Origin: Pedosphaera sp.
GTDB lineage: Bacteria > Verrucomicrobiota > Verrucomicrobiia > Limisphaerales > Pedosphaeraceae
Assembly: GCA_028293325.1 (NCBI GenBank)
Contig: JAQGPA010000212.1
Location: 1 to 64,000 of the forward strand
Direction of reading: 5' to 3'
DNA length: 64,000 nt
Under the pieces are notes generated by a model. That model did not search any database and was not told the origin of the DNA. It saw only the letters and a program-made list of their open reading frames with translations. Shown here piece by piece: positions 32,648-41,174 of the stretch; the first letter of the stretch is position 1; every line of letters starts with the position of its first letter. The translations under genes and the position numbers were made by a program.

Positions 32648-34096
32648 TCAGTGCTTCAACGCCACACCGTAAACCTTCACGTACTGCTCAACGACCCGTT
32701 CCCATGAGAAATCGGCGCTCATGGCGTTTTTGCGGTAGTGTTGCAGCAGTTTGGGTTCTTTATAAAGCACCAGTGCCTTGCGCATGCCTTTGGCGAGGGC
32801 GCGCGCCGTGTATTCGGTAAATTTGATGCCGTTGGCTTTTTCAGTGTCTTCAGAGATATCCACGACGGTGTCATCAAGCCCGCCGGTGACCCGGACGATG
32901 GGAATAGTTCCGTAGCGCAAACTATACATCTGGTTTAGCCCGCACGGTTCGAATCGGGACGGCATCAAATAGAAATCAGAACCCGCCTCAATCCGATGGG
33001 ACAAGCCTTGGTCGAACCCGATGCGGACCCGAACCTTGGTCGGATGCCGTTTAGCCAGTTCACGATAAGCCTTTTCATATTCCGGCGAGCCGCTGCCTAG
33101 CAAAGTAAACTGGATTTGGCTGCTGAGCATTTCCTCCAGGGCGCCAAGCTGTATGTCCACACCTTTTTGATCTGCCAACCGCGTGATGCTCCCAAACAGC
33201 GGAATGTTTGAGTCCACCGGCAAACCGAGTTCCGCCTGCAACGCCAACTTATCCTTTTGCTTGCCGGCCGGGTTGCGGACGGAAAAAGGATGCGGAAGGT
33301 AGGAATTCTTTGTGGTGTTCCATTCCTCGTAATCCACACCATTCAGAATGCCGAAGAGCGACGACTGCCGTTTGCGCAATAGTGCATCCAACCCACAGCC
33401 ATATTCCGGGGTGGTGATTTCACGAGCATAACGCGGGCTCACCGTGGTGACCGTGTCAGCATAGGCGATGCCGGCTTTGAGGCAGTTCAATTTGGCGTGG
33501 AACTCGAGGCCGTGGAGATTGAAATAATCGAGGGGCAGATTCGTCAGCGCAAATTGCGCGGGCGGGAACACGCCCTGGTAGGCCAGATTATGAATGGTGA
33601 GGCAGGTGCGCGGCTGGGTCTCCCAGCCTTCGCGCAACGCTTGATGCTGGATCAGGATGGGCACCAGTGCCGCCTGCCAGTCATGGACATGGACGATTTC
33701 CGGCTGCCACGGCAAGTATCTGGCGAGATGGACGATGGCCTTGGAAAAAAAGATGAACCGCTCAGCGTTATCTGGAAAATCGATGCTGTTCTTTTGGTAC
33801 AGACCGGCACGTTGATAAAATCCAGGATGATCTATAAAATAGACCTTTGATTTCTTGCTTAAGTCCAGCACCCAAACGTCGGCTGAGACGTAGTTGGGGC
33901 CGAGCGGCAAGTCCATTTGCCAGTCGAGCTTTTTCATTTGCGGAAAACGCTCGCGGATGCCCCAGTAAAGCGGCGTGACAACACCGACCTGGTGTCCCGC
34001 GCGATCCAGCGTCTTGACCAGTGCGCCGACCATGTCCGCGAGACCTCCGGTTTTGGAATACGGGTGGATTTCGCTGCTGCCGAGCAGGATTTTCAT
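32648..34096 (-). CDS. glgA: Glycogen synthase (ADP-glucose type)
   Basis: A 482-residue GT5 family enzyme extending alpha-1,4-glucan from ADP-glucose. The N-terminal ADP-glucose motif is KTGGLADMVGALVK, and VHVHDWQAALVP, the TVSPRYAREI region and the C-terminal PSRFEPCGLNQMYSLRYG (nucleotide-sugar site with catalytic Glu) follow in order. It lies 24 nt downstream of serS on the same strand, probably as the second gene of one transcript. No other glg gene is in the window except the phosphohexomutase on the opposite strand. Confidence 0.96.
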   Translation of the reverse strand: MKILLGSSEIHPYSKTGGLADMVGALVKTLDRAGHQVGVVTPLYWGIRERFPQMKKLDWQMDLPLGPNYVSADVWVLDLSKKSKVYFIDHPGFYQRAGLYQKNSIDFPDNAERFIFFSKAIVHLARYLPWQPEIVHVHDWQAALVPILIQHQALREGWETQPRTCLTIHNLAYQGVFPPAQFALTNLPLDYFNLHGLEFHAKLNCLKAGIAYADTVTTVSPRYAREITTPEYGCGLDALLRKRQSSLFGILNGVDYEEWNTTKNSYLPHPFSVRNPAGKQKDKLALQAELGLPVDSNIPLFGSITRLADQKGVDIQLGALEEMLSSQIQFTLLGSGSPEYEKAYRELAKRHPTKVRVRIGFDQGLSHRIEAGSDFYLMPSRFEPCGLNQMYSLRYGTIPIVRVTGGLDDTVVDISEDTEKANGIKFTEYTARALAKGMRKALVLYKEPKLLQHYRKNAMSADFSWERVVEQYVKVYGVALKH

Positions 34097-34120
34097 ACGA
34101 CTAATTGATTACAGTCCTGG

Positions 34121-35422
34121 TCAAGCCTTGATCCTGTCACTTTTCAGATACGGTTGCAACGCGGCCGGAATTGTTACGCTGCCATCGGGTTGTTGATGAG
34201 TTTCCACCAGCGCCACGAACAGACGGGCCAGCGCCGTCCCGCTCCCGTTCAGAATATGCGGGAAGCGATTTTCGCCCGCCTCGGCTTTGAAGCGCAGGTT
34301 CATGCGCCGGGCCTGATAATCTTCGCAATTGGAGCAGCTCGAAACTTCCAGGTAGGTCCCCTGCCCTGGCGCCCAGACTTCAATGTCGTACGTCTTGGCG
34401 CTCGCGAAACCCATGTCGGCCGTGCAAAGTTGAATCACGCGATAATGTAATCCGAGTAACTGCAGGACTTTTTCCGCATCACTCACCAGCTTTTCCAATT
34501 CATCATAACCGTTCTCCGGCTTGACGATCTTGATTAATTCAACCTTGTCGAATTGATGCACGCGAATCATGCCCCGCGTGCCCACACCGGCTGCGCCCGC
34601 TTCCGCGCGGAAGCAAGGGCTGTAGGCGCAATAATATGTGGGCAACTGGCGTTCCGCCAGAATCTCCTCACGATGAATATTGGCCACCGGGGCTTCCGCC
34701 GTCGGCAGAAGGTAAAGCTGGCCCAGAGTATTGTTGTCCTCGCCTTCCCGCACCGCGTAGGCCTGGTCGGCAAACTTCGGGAATTGTCCCACACCCACCA
34801 TGCACTCGCGCGAAATGACATAAGGCGGCGACACTTCCGTATAGCCGTGCTGGGTGGTATGCAAGTCGAGCAGAAATTGTATCAACGCCCGTTCCAGTCG
34901 CGCACCCCAATTCGTGTAAAGCAGGAAACCGCTGCCGGAGAGTTTTGCGCCGCGCGCAAAGTCCACAAGCTTCAAACTTTCACAAAGCTCGACGTGAGAC
35001 TTGGGCTTGAAATCGAAGGTGGCCTTGTCGCCCCAGGTTCGCATGACCGGATTATCCTCGGCGGTCTTGCCGATGGCCACAGACTCGTGTGGAAGGTTTG
35101 GGAGCCGCAAAAGTATTTCATCCCGCGCCGCTTCGGCAGCAGCGGCCTGTTTGTCCAATTCGGTGATTTTATCCCCCAAGTCGCGAGTTTCTTTTTTCTT
35201 GGCCTCGGCCTCCTCAATTTTCTTTTGGCCCATGAGCGCGCCAATTTCCTTGGACACCCGGTTGCGCTGGGCTTTCAGCCCCTCCACTTCGGCGAGGAGT
35301 TTGCGGCGTTGCTCATCCAGCTTTAGGAGTTCATCAATCCGGGCTTCGTCCCCTGCCCCGCGCGTGGCGAGCCGTTGGCGGACAAGATCAGGTTGTTCAC
35401 GAATCAGTTTGATGTCGAGCAT
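34121..35422 (-). CDS. serS: Seryl-tRNA synthetase
   Basis: A 433-residue class II synthetase. ATG 35422 (MLDIKLIREQPDLVR) is the conserved family start; an in-frame codon at 35476 would add 18 unusual residues. The N-terminal coiled-coil arm (about 25-105) binds the long variable arm of tRNA-Ser. Motif 2 is CFRAEAGAAGVGTRGMIRVH and motif 3 includes NGSGTALARLFVALVETHQ. A TATAAT box ends 6 nt before the ATG, suggesting a leaderless transcript. glgA follows. Confidence 0.97.
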   Translation of the reverse strand: MLDIKLIREQPDLVRQRLATRGAGDEARIDELLKLDEQRRKLLAEVEGLKAQRNRVSKEIGALMGQKKIEEAEAKKKETRDLGDKITELDKQAAAAEAARDEILLRLPNLPHESVAIGKTAEDNPVMRTWGDKATFDFKPKSHVELCESLKLVDFARGAKLSGSGFLLYTNWGARLERALIQFLLDLHTTQHGYTEVSPPYVISRECMVGVGQFPKFADQAYAVREGEDNNTLGQLYLLPTAEAPVANIHREEILAERQLPTYYCAYSPCFRAEAGAAGVGTRGMIRVHQFDKVELIKIVKPENGYDELEKLVSDAEKVLQLLGLHYRVIQLCTADMGFASAKTYDIEVWAPGQGTYLEVSSCSNCEDYQARRMNLRFKAEAGENRFPHILNGSGTALARLFVALVETHQQPDGSVTIPAALQPYLKSDRIKA

Positions 35423-35428
35423 CGCGGC

Positions 35429-35456
35429 ATTATAGGAAGCAAACTCCGCAGGGCAA
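35429..35456 (-). promoter_or_regulatory. Promoter candidate for serS, leaderless geometry
   Basis: On the minus strand TTGCCC (35456-35451), 16-nt spacer, perfect TATAAT (35434-35429), then exactly 6 nt to the ATG. The expected transcription start coincides with the start codon, and no ribosome site is present. Confidence 0.6.
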
Positions 35457-35481
35457 GCGGGATTGATTCCGAGCAATTTAA

Positions 35482-35934
35482 TTACATCGCCAAATCTGGC
35501 CTCAAATCATCGCCCCGCGACCCAAGCACCGGTGCGACGGAAGCCGTTCCTGCCTGTAATTTAACCGCTGCCTCCTCCATGTGCCATCGACAATGCTTTC
35601 GTGTTTGGCTGACGGCCAGGATGCTTTCAAGCGTTTGCGTCCAATCCCGCTTGATTTGTTCGGGATCATACCCGGGGAATTTGCGGTATAAATCGACGTT
35701 CAGCGAATCTCCGGCCTTATTCAAGGCCGCCAGCAGTTCGCCAACATGCCGACGAACCGTCTCGGATTTGTCCTGGCGTGGTGAGTTGACACAGATCCCA
35801 AACCGCCAAAACCATTGCGCCGTTTCATCGGAGACGGGGGTCAAAACGGCGGCGGTTTCCAAAAACACCCCAAAGTCAGGCATTCGTATGCCTTCAAAAA
35901 CCAGCGGATGAATTCGAGTTGCCTTGATTGCCAT
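35482..35934 (-). CDS. Hypothetical protein upstream of serS
   Basis: A 150-residue soluble protein starting MAIKATRIHPLVFEGIRMPD and containing LETAAVLTPVSDETAQWFW and a helical second half with DLYRKFPGYDPEQIKRDW. Composition and codon pattern look like its neighbours, with balanced charges and few rare residues, so it is probably a real gene. I do not recognise a family. It lies 59 nt upstream of serS on the same strand. Confidence 0.6.
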   Translation of the reverse strand: MAIKATRIHPLVFEGIRMPDFGVFLETAAVLTPVSDETAQWFWRFGICVNSPRQDKSETVRRHVGELLAALNKAGDSLNVDLYRKFPGYDPEQIKRDWTQTLESILAVSQTRKHCRWHMEEAAVKLQAGTASVAPVLGSRGDDLRPDLAM

Positions 35935-36120
35935 ACACGATTGCAGATGAAACCCAATGAGTGCTTACAATGGCCAGTCAGTCTCCACGCCCATTGATGA
36001 AACACCGAGTTCCCATCCAAATCAAGCCAATATTCGCGCGCGCAACGTCCGTAACTCCACCGGGATAAGTTGACGTTGTCCCAACTCCTCCGTATAAAGG
36101 TCGACAACGCCACCACCTTG

Positions 36121-36288
36121 ATGGACCTAAAAACCCAGATTCTTCGATTTGAGAGGACCGCAACTGAGAATCCGGCTATTATTGCCTTGATTGTAGTCTT
36201 TGCCATTGCCCTGGCATTTGTCGCCATAATCGTAGTTGATGCTGCAATGGCTCGCCGGCGGAAAAGAGATCGCCGGCGCGGAAAGTGA
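36121..36288 (+). CDS. Possible 55-residue single-span membrane protein
   Basis: From ATG 36121 the frame encodes a polar N-terminus, one clean hydrophobic stretch (about residues 19-41) and a strongly basic tail RRRKRDRRRGK, the layout of an N-out/C-in small membrane protein. The frame also runs upstream to a TTG at 36070. No ribosome site or homologue is evident. Otherwise the 483-bp gap 35935-36417 shows nothing I can support. Confidence 0.42.
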   Translation: MDLKTQILRFERTATENPAIIALIVVFAIALAFVAIIVVDAAMARRRKRDRRRGK

Positions 36289-36417
36289 ATCAATAGCGCC
36301 CTTTTGTGTCACTGCCCCCTTTACCTTCCGGCATAGAAGCCAAAACGTTCTACGATACACCGGCGCCGGCGCATTTATCTGGTTGAAAACTCCGCCCGCA
36401 GACGTCAAATTCATTCC

Positions 36418-36972
36418 ATGCAATCTGTTTTTACAGGACCTGTTTACGTAGTGCGGGATAACATCGATACTGATCAGATCATCCCGGCACAATATCTGAA
36501 CCTTGTACCCACGATCGACGAGGAATATATCAAGCTTGGCACTTACGCCCTTTGTGGTCTGCCCGATTCTCTTTATCCGACCCGCTATGTCGAGGAAGGC
36601 CAGCTTGACAGCAAGTATCCCATAGTCGTCGCCGGACGTAACTTTGGCTGCGGCAGTTCGCGAGAACACGCCCCCATCGCCATGGGCTCGGCGGATTGCA
36701 ATATCGTCCTGGCGGAGAGTTTTGCCCGCATCTTTTTCCGCAATTGCGTGGCCACAGGCGAACTCTATCCCTGTGAATGCAAGGATCGTCTCTGTGACGT
36801 GTTGAAAACGGGCGATGTGGTTACCGTGGACCTGGATGCCGCGACGGTGACCGTCCAGCAGACGGACAAGGTCTATTCCTTTAAGCCACTCGGTGACGTC
36901 CGCCCGGTGGTCGATGCGGGAGGCCTTTTCAATTATGCGCGTCAATCTGGGATGATTGCGGCACGAGGCTAG
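36418..36972 (+). CDS. leuD: 3-isopropylmalate dehydratase small subunit
   Basis: A 184-residue aconitase-superfamily swivel domain. The family motifs are DNIDTDQIIPAQYL near residue 14 and the active-site GRNFGCGSSREHAPIAM near 75. With LeuC it isomerises 2- to 3-isopropylmalate in leucine synthesis. leuC is not adjacent, so the two subunits are encoded apart. The protein is slightly shorter than the E. coli form. LeuD versus homoaconitase small subunit cannot be fully separated from sequence alone. Confidence 0.88.
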   Translation: MQSVFTGPVYVVRDNIDTDQIIPAQYLNLVPTIDEEYIKLGTYALCGLPDSLYPTRYVEEGQLDSKYPIVVAGRNFGCGSSREHAPIAMGSADCNIVLAESFARIFFRNCVATGELYPCECKDRLCDVLKTGDVVTVDLDAATVTVQQTDKVYSFKPLGDVRPVVDAGGLFNYARQSGMIAARG

Positions 36973-37030
36973 TCTGAGCCATTGCCTTTATCCTTGGGGC
37001 AAAGGCCGCCGCAGCTTAAGGATCTGATAC

Positions 37031-38953
37031 TTGAACCTGCTTCCCTACCCTCGCTCATTGCGCCGCCAGTCCGGCACATTTCTTTTGCCGGCGCGGTCAA
37101 CCGTATATTTTGAAAACGGTCCGTCGAGGGAGACGGTGCTACTGCCGCTCGCCAAACGGCTGCAAGCGGCAGCCAAGGTCGCGGGAGTTGAACTGAAACT
37201 GATCAGCAGGCCAACAAAAGATTCGAGTTCCGCAATTCAGGCCACTCGTAGTGAGGACATTCCCAACGGTCCAGCCGCTTATACGCTCACCATTAACACG
37301 CAAGGCGTAAGCATTCAGTACCGGGAAGAAGAAGGCTTGCGAGCCGCAATTGCGACGTTGCGCCAGTTGCTGCGTGAATATGGACGGCGGTTGCCTTGTC
37401 TCATCATTCACGACCACGCTGACTTTCCGAAGCGTGGAGTGATGTTGGACATTTCCCGTGGCCGTGTGCCCCGGCTCAAAACACTGCTTGGGCTGGCGGA
37501 TAAGCTGGCTGATTTCAAGATCAATGAATTCCAGCTTTATACCGAGCATACATTTGCCTATCGCAACTACAAACCGGTTTGGCGGGATTGGGGCGCGCTG
37601 ACCGGCAAGGAAATACAAAAGCTTGATGCCCATTGCCGCCGTCTGGGCATTGAACTCGTGCCCAACCAAAATTCGTTTGGCCATATGCGTTATTGGCTGG
37701 AGCATCCACCGTTGCGAAAGCTGGCGGAAACCAGTGAACCATGGCCGGACCATGGCGGCGCATTCCTGCGTTATCCTTCCACGCTGGCGCCAACGCATCC
37801 GGGAACTCTGCCATTTCTCCGCAAACTATATGACGAGTTGCTTCCTAATTTCACCAGTTCGCGCCTGAACGTTGGCTGTGATGAGACCTGGGACCTGGGA
37901 CGCGGCCAAAGCAAGCGGCTTTGTGAAACCAAAGGCAAGGGCCGGGTTTATCTGGATTTTCTAAAGAAGATTTACCGCGAAATCAAGAGCCGCAAAAGGC
38001 AAATGATGTTTTGGGGAGACATCATTCTGCATTACCCGAAGCTGGTTCGCGAGTTACCCAAGGATGTCATCGCGTTGAATTGGGGCTACGAATCCAGCCA
38101 TCCGTTTGAGCGCGAGGCGGCGATTTTTGCCCGTTCCAAGGTGCCTTTCTACGTCTGCCCAGGCACCTCCAGTTGGATGACCCTGATTGGACGGCATGAC
38201 AATGCCTTTCCAAATTTGCGGCGAGCGGCTGCCGTGGGCCGTAAACACGGGGCCATCGGGTATCTCAACACCGATTGGGGCGATGGCGGGCACCCGCAAC
38301 CATTGGCGGTGAGCTATCTTCCCTATCTGGTCGGCGCTGCGGTCAGTTGGTGTGCGCAGACATACGATGAGAAACTTTTGATCCCAGTTGCGAATCGTGA
38401 CATCTTTCAGGACCCGACCGGCCAGGCTGGAAAAACCGCCTACGCGCTCGGCTTCGCGCATCGCCAATTCAAATATTTGTTGCCCAACGCAACGCCCTTC
38501 GGAGTCGTCATTGCCGCACCCAAACCGGAAATGCGCGAATTGTTTTGCCATAACGGCTTGAAACAATACGCCCGGATTCCCGGCAAAAATATCCGGAGCG
38601 CATTAAAGGCGGTCGAAGCCCAGCGTTCGCTTTTGCGTCGGTCCCGCCCCGAGTCACGCGAGGCTGGAATTTTGGTCGCTGAGCTGGATCTTGCCGCTCG
38701 CATGGCCGCTCAATCCTGTAAATATATGCTTTGGCAACAGGCACTGGCGACAAACCACCCAGCTACAGCCAGAGCTTTAGCTGATCGTGGTATGGCTGAG
38801 TTGAAACAACTTGACCAGGAGTTCAACCTTTATTGGCCTACCCGCAACAAAAGCGGGACAAAAAAATCCTCAAGCTTCCTGCGCTGGCGCATCGACGATT
38901 ATCGTCGCGGCATTCTCCATTTCCCGCCTGCCATTATAGCAAAAAAGGGTTAA
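37031..38953 (+). CDS. Glycoside hydrolase family 20-like hexosaminidase
   Basis: A 640-residue protein starting at TTG 37031 with AAGGA 8 nt upstream. An N-terminal GH20b-like alpha/beta domain (about 1-120) precedes a TIM barrel. DFPKRGVMLDISRGRVP marks the barrel start, and the catalytic Asp-Glu pair is D284-E285 in NVGCDETWDLG, as in GH20 beta-N-acetylhexosaminidases. The C-terminal 200 residues are helical and unassigned. No signal peptide is visible, so it may act in the cytoplasm on imported oligosaccharides. The exact substrate is not certain. Confidence 0.8.
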   Translation: MNLLPYPRSLRRQSGTFLLPARSTVYFENGPSRETVLLPLAKRLQAAAKVAGVELKLISRPTKDSSSAIQATRSEDIPNGPAAYTLTINTQGVSIQYREEEGLRAAIATLRQLLREYGRRLPCLIIHDHADFPKRGVMLDISRGRVPRLKTLLGLADKLADFKINEFQLYTEHTFAYRNYKPVWRDWGALTGKEIQKLDAHCRRLGIELVPNQNSFGHMRYWLEHPPLRKLAETSEPWPDHGGAFLRYPSTLAPTHPGTLPFLRKLYDELLPNFTSSRLNVGCDETWDLGRGQSKRLCETKGKGRVYLDFLKKIYREIKSRKRQMMFWGDIILHYPKLVRELPKDVIALNWGYESSHPFEREAAIFARSKVPFYVCPGTSSWMTLIGRHDNAFPNLRRAAAVGRKHGAIGYLNTDWGDGGHPQPLAVSYLPYLVGAAVSWCAQTYDEKLLIPVANRDIFQDPTGQAGKTAYALGFAHRQFKYLLPNATPFGVVIAAPKPEMRELFCHNGLKQYARIPGKNIRSALKAVEAQRSLLRRSRPESREAGILVAELDLAARMAAQSCKYMLWQQALATNHPATARALADRGMAELKQLDQEFNLYWPTRNKSGTKKSSSFLRWRIDDYRRGILHFPPAIIAKKG

Positions 38954-38980
38954 GCGCTCTCCGCTTTGCACCACAATTCA

Positions 38981-39007
38981 AAAGGAACTGGCATTGCCGG
39001 TCCCTTT
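38981..39007 (+). terminator. Strong hairpin between GH20 gene and pdxH
   Basis: AAAGGAACTGGC pairs with GCCGGTCCCTTT over a 3-nt loop, with one mismatch and one G-U pair. It lies 28 nt after the GH20 stop. It lacks a long T-run; it may be a terminator or a 5' structure before pdxH. Confidence 0.5.
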
Positions 39008-39023
39008 GCGTTAAATCAGCATT

Positions 39024-39674
39024 GTGAATGCAAATCCTCTGATCGCTGATCTGCGCCGGGAATATACACTGGCCGGCCTGCGTCGCGCCGAGCTGGAGAG
39101 CGACCCAATGTTACAATTTCATAAATGGTTTCGCCAGGCCCTCGATGCCAAACTTTCGGAACCGAATGCCATGACCCTGGCGACCGCCGATAAAACCGGC
39201 CAGCCTTCGGCACGGATCGTGTTGCTCAAGGGGGCGGACGAGCGCGGATTTATTTTCTTTACCAATTATGAAAGCCGGAAGGGACACGAACTGGCTCAGA
39301 ATCCCCATGCCGCCCTGGTTTTTTTCTGGCCCGAACTCGAGCGGCAAATTTGCATTGCGGGAGCCATCAGCAAAGTTTCGCGGGAAGAATCGGCCACTTA
39401 CTTCAACAGTCGTCCCAAGGGAAGCCGAATAGCGGCTTGGACATCCAGCCAGAGCGAGGCTATCGCGGATCGTGCGGTGCTCGAGAAGCGGTTGGAACAA
39501 TTGAATGCCAAGCATCCCGGCGAAGAAGTCCCACTGCCATCTTATTGGGGCGGATACTGTGTCGCGCCTAATCGCATTGAATTCTGGCAAGGCCGCCCCA
39601 ACCGGTTGCATGATCGCTTTTGCTATTATAAGCAGCCAAACCAGAGCTGGTTGATTGAACGGCTCTCGCCTTAA
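39024..39674 (+). CDS. pdxH: Pyridoxamine 5'-phosphate oxidase
   Basis: A 216-residue FMN enzyme making pyridoxal phosphate. Family features are MTLATADKTGQPSARIVLLK (FMN phosphate site), FFTNYESRKGHEL, the ERQICIAGAISKVS strand, SYWGGYCVAPNRIEFWQGR and the C-terminal RLSP end. The start is GTG 39024. The length is normal. PLP supplied here would serve the several PLP enzymes in the window (ThrC-like, GcvP). Confidence 0.96.
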   Translation: MNANPLIADLRREYTLAGLRRAELESDPMLQFHKWFRQALDAKLSEPNAMTLATADKTGQPSARIVLLKGADERGFIFFTNYESRKGHELAQNPHAALVFFWPELERQICIAGAISKVSREESATYFNSRPKGSRIAAWTSSQSEAIADRAVLEKRLEQLNAKHPGEEVPLPSYWGGYCVAPNRIEFWQGRPNRLHDRFCYYKQPNQSWLIERLSP

Positions 39675-39679
39675 ATCGA

Positions 39680-40297
39680 TTAAAGGTTCACCTGTGATTT
39701 TTGGCTGTTCAAGAAAGCCTTCCAATCCGCTTCCGTATCGACATCCGATAACTCACGGAGAATCTTGACGGTTAGCCCCACTGCCCCGGCACGCGCCAAG
39801 GTGTCGCGGAAAACTGTGGTTGTGCTCCAAGCCATTTCCGAAAATAAAACGGGCTGTGGTTGCCGCAAGCCGATCAGCCAATACCCGCCATCAGTTGCCG
39901 GGCCTAGGACAACGTCGTCTGTTTCCAAGGCGGCCCAGGCGGAGTGAATATCCTCCGGGCTAACGACTGGACAATCAGAGCCGATAATCACCACGCGTTG
40001 TGTTCCACGCATGAACGATTCCACAAATGCCGAGTGCAAACGGTCGCCTAGGTCGCCCGATGCTTGCGGGCGAACTTGCCATCCTGGCCGTGTCCAGCCT
40101 TGAATCTCTCCCTCCGCATCCACCGGTGTATAATACAGACAGACATCTTGAACCGAGCCAATGCGGGCAAGTAGGGTTTTAACCAATTGCTGATACGCGG
40201 CACATGCGCCATTCTCGTCCAAGGCCGGGATGAGCCGCGTTTTGACCTGGCCGGAACGCGGCGCCTTAAGGAAAATGAGCAGTTGTTGGAATAACAT
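39680..40297 (-). CDS. DUF2064/TIGR04282 glycosyltransferase-like protein
   Basis: A 205-residue GT-A-fold protein starting MLFQQLLIFLKAPRSGQVKT, the normal start of the family, so ATG 40297 is preferred over 40351. IIGSDCPVVSPEDI gives the SDxP motif and VLGPATDGGYWLIGL follows. The family is annotated as arsenosugar-biosynthesis glycosyltransferase in some bacteria, but no arsenic gene is near, so the sugar and acceptor are unknown. It is convergent to pdxH with a 5-nt gap. Confidence 0.82.
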   Translation of the reverse strand: MLFQQLLIFLKAPRSGQVKTRLIPALDENGACAAYQQLVKTLLARIGSVQDVCLYYTPVDAEGEIQGWTRPGWQVRPQASGDLGDRLHSAFVESFMRGTQRVVIIGSDCPVVSPEDIHSAWAALETDDVVLGPATDGGYWLIGLRQPQPVLFSEMAWSTTTVFRDTLARAGAVGLTVKILRELSDVDTEADWKAFLNSQKSQVNL

Positions 40298-40535
40298 TGT
40301 AAAACCGATGATACCGTGATATCTTGCGGCAGTTAAATTCCTGACCATCAAGGGAACTCTAACGCATAAAATAACAAGCCGTTTTGGATGGGGCTTATGT
40401 GTGGCGGTTGATTACTCGCACTCCCCTGCTCTCTGACGGACCTCTGCTTCATCCTGTCCATTGCCTCCAGGCATGGGCTGGAAGGGAGCCCTATCAAAAA
40501 CCCGCTTGAAAAGAGAACTTCAAAAATCTGCACAT

Positions 40536-41171
40536 ATGAAAGGTATTTTAAAGACCGGCGTTTGTTCGATCCTTTTCTTTGCCCTCATTGCGTCTCATTC
40601 CGCCCGGGCGCAAATGGCACTTGGTGGTTCGGAGACGAATGCGCCAAATCTGCTGGAAGATAATTTTCGCAGCGGCCGGTTTGAGGCAACTTTGGCGGCC
40701 GGTCCATTATTTTCCCCGGTCGGCTCTCAGAATCGTCCCGTACTAAATTATGCCATTGGAGCCTTTCAGTTAGGCTACATGCTCACTGAACCGGGCCACG
40801 GCGGCTTCTTTCGGGGAAACTTTGAATTCGTGCCGGAAGCGTTTGGCGCTGGGATTACCAAAGGAAAGGGCAACTACATCGCCGGAACAACCTTGTGGGG
40901 ACGGTACAATTTTATCCAGCGCGGCTGGCACGTGACACCCTATGCGCAGCTCGGCGCCGGTTTTGAGTTTACGGATCTGGACCGTTCCATGCTCGGCCAG
41001 TCCTTTAATTTTAATTTGGATGCCGCAGGGGGATTACGTTACTTCATCGCGCGCCGCTGCTCACTCAATCTTGAATATCGCTTTCAGCACTTCTCCAATG
41101 CCGGCCTGTCACGGAAGAACGTGGGCGTTAATGCCCAAGGCCCCGTTCTCGGAGTGTCCTGGTTTTTCTAG
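40536..41171 (+). CDS. PagL-like outer-membrane acyloxyacyl hydrolase
   Basis: A 211-residue protein from ATG 40536 (the frame is open farther up, but only this start gives a signal peptide, residues 1-26 ending SARAQ). The mature part alternates polar and hydrophobic residues as in a small beta-barrel and ends in Phe. LEYRFQHFSNAGLSRKNVG near the end matches the His-Ser catalytic region of PagL, which removes the 3-O acyl chain of lipid A. It implies a lipopolysaccharide outer membrane. It is convergent to gyrA, with 3 nt between stops. Confidence 0.82.
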   Translation: MKGILKTGVCSILFFALIASHSARAQMALGGSETNAPNLLEDNFRSGRFEATLAAGPLFSPVGSQNRPVLNYAIGAFQLGYMLTEPGHGGFFRGNFEFVPEAFGAGITKGKGNYIAGTTLWGRYNFIQRGWHVTPYAQLGAGFEFTDLDRSMLGQSFNFNLDAAGGLRYFIARRCSLNLEYRFQHFSNAGLSRKNVGVNAQGPVLGVSWFF

Positions 41172-41174
41172 AAG

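Noticed and set aside
36127-36945. A 272-codon open frame opposite leuD and the small membrane frame
   Set aside because: leuD has the full active-site motifs; the opposite product has none.
36973-37030. GCCTTT/AAAGGC hairpin after leuD as a terminator
   Set aside because: Long 11-nt loop and no T-run; the GH20 ribosome site follows directly.
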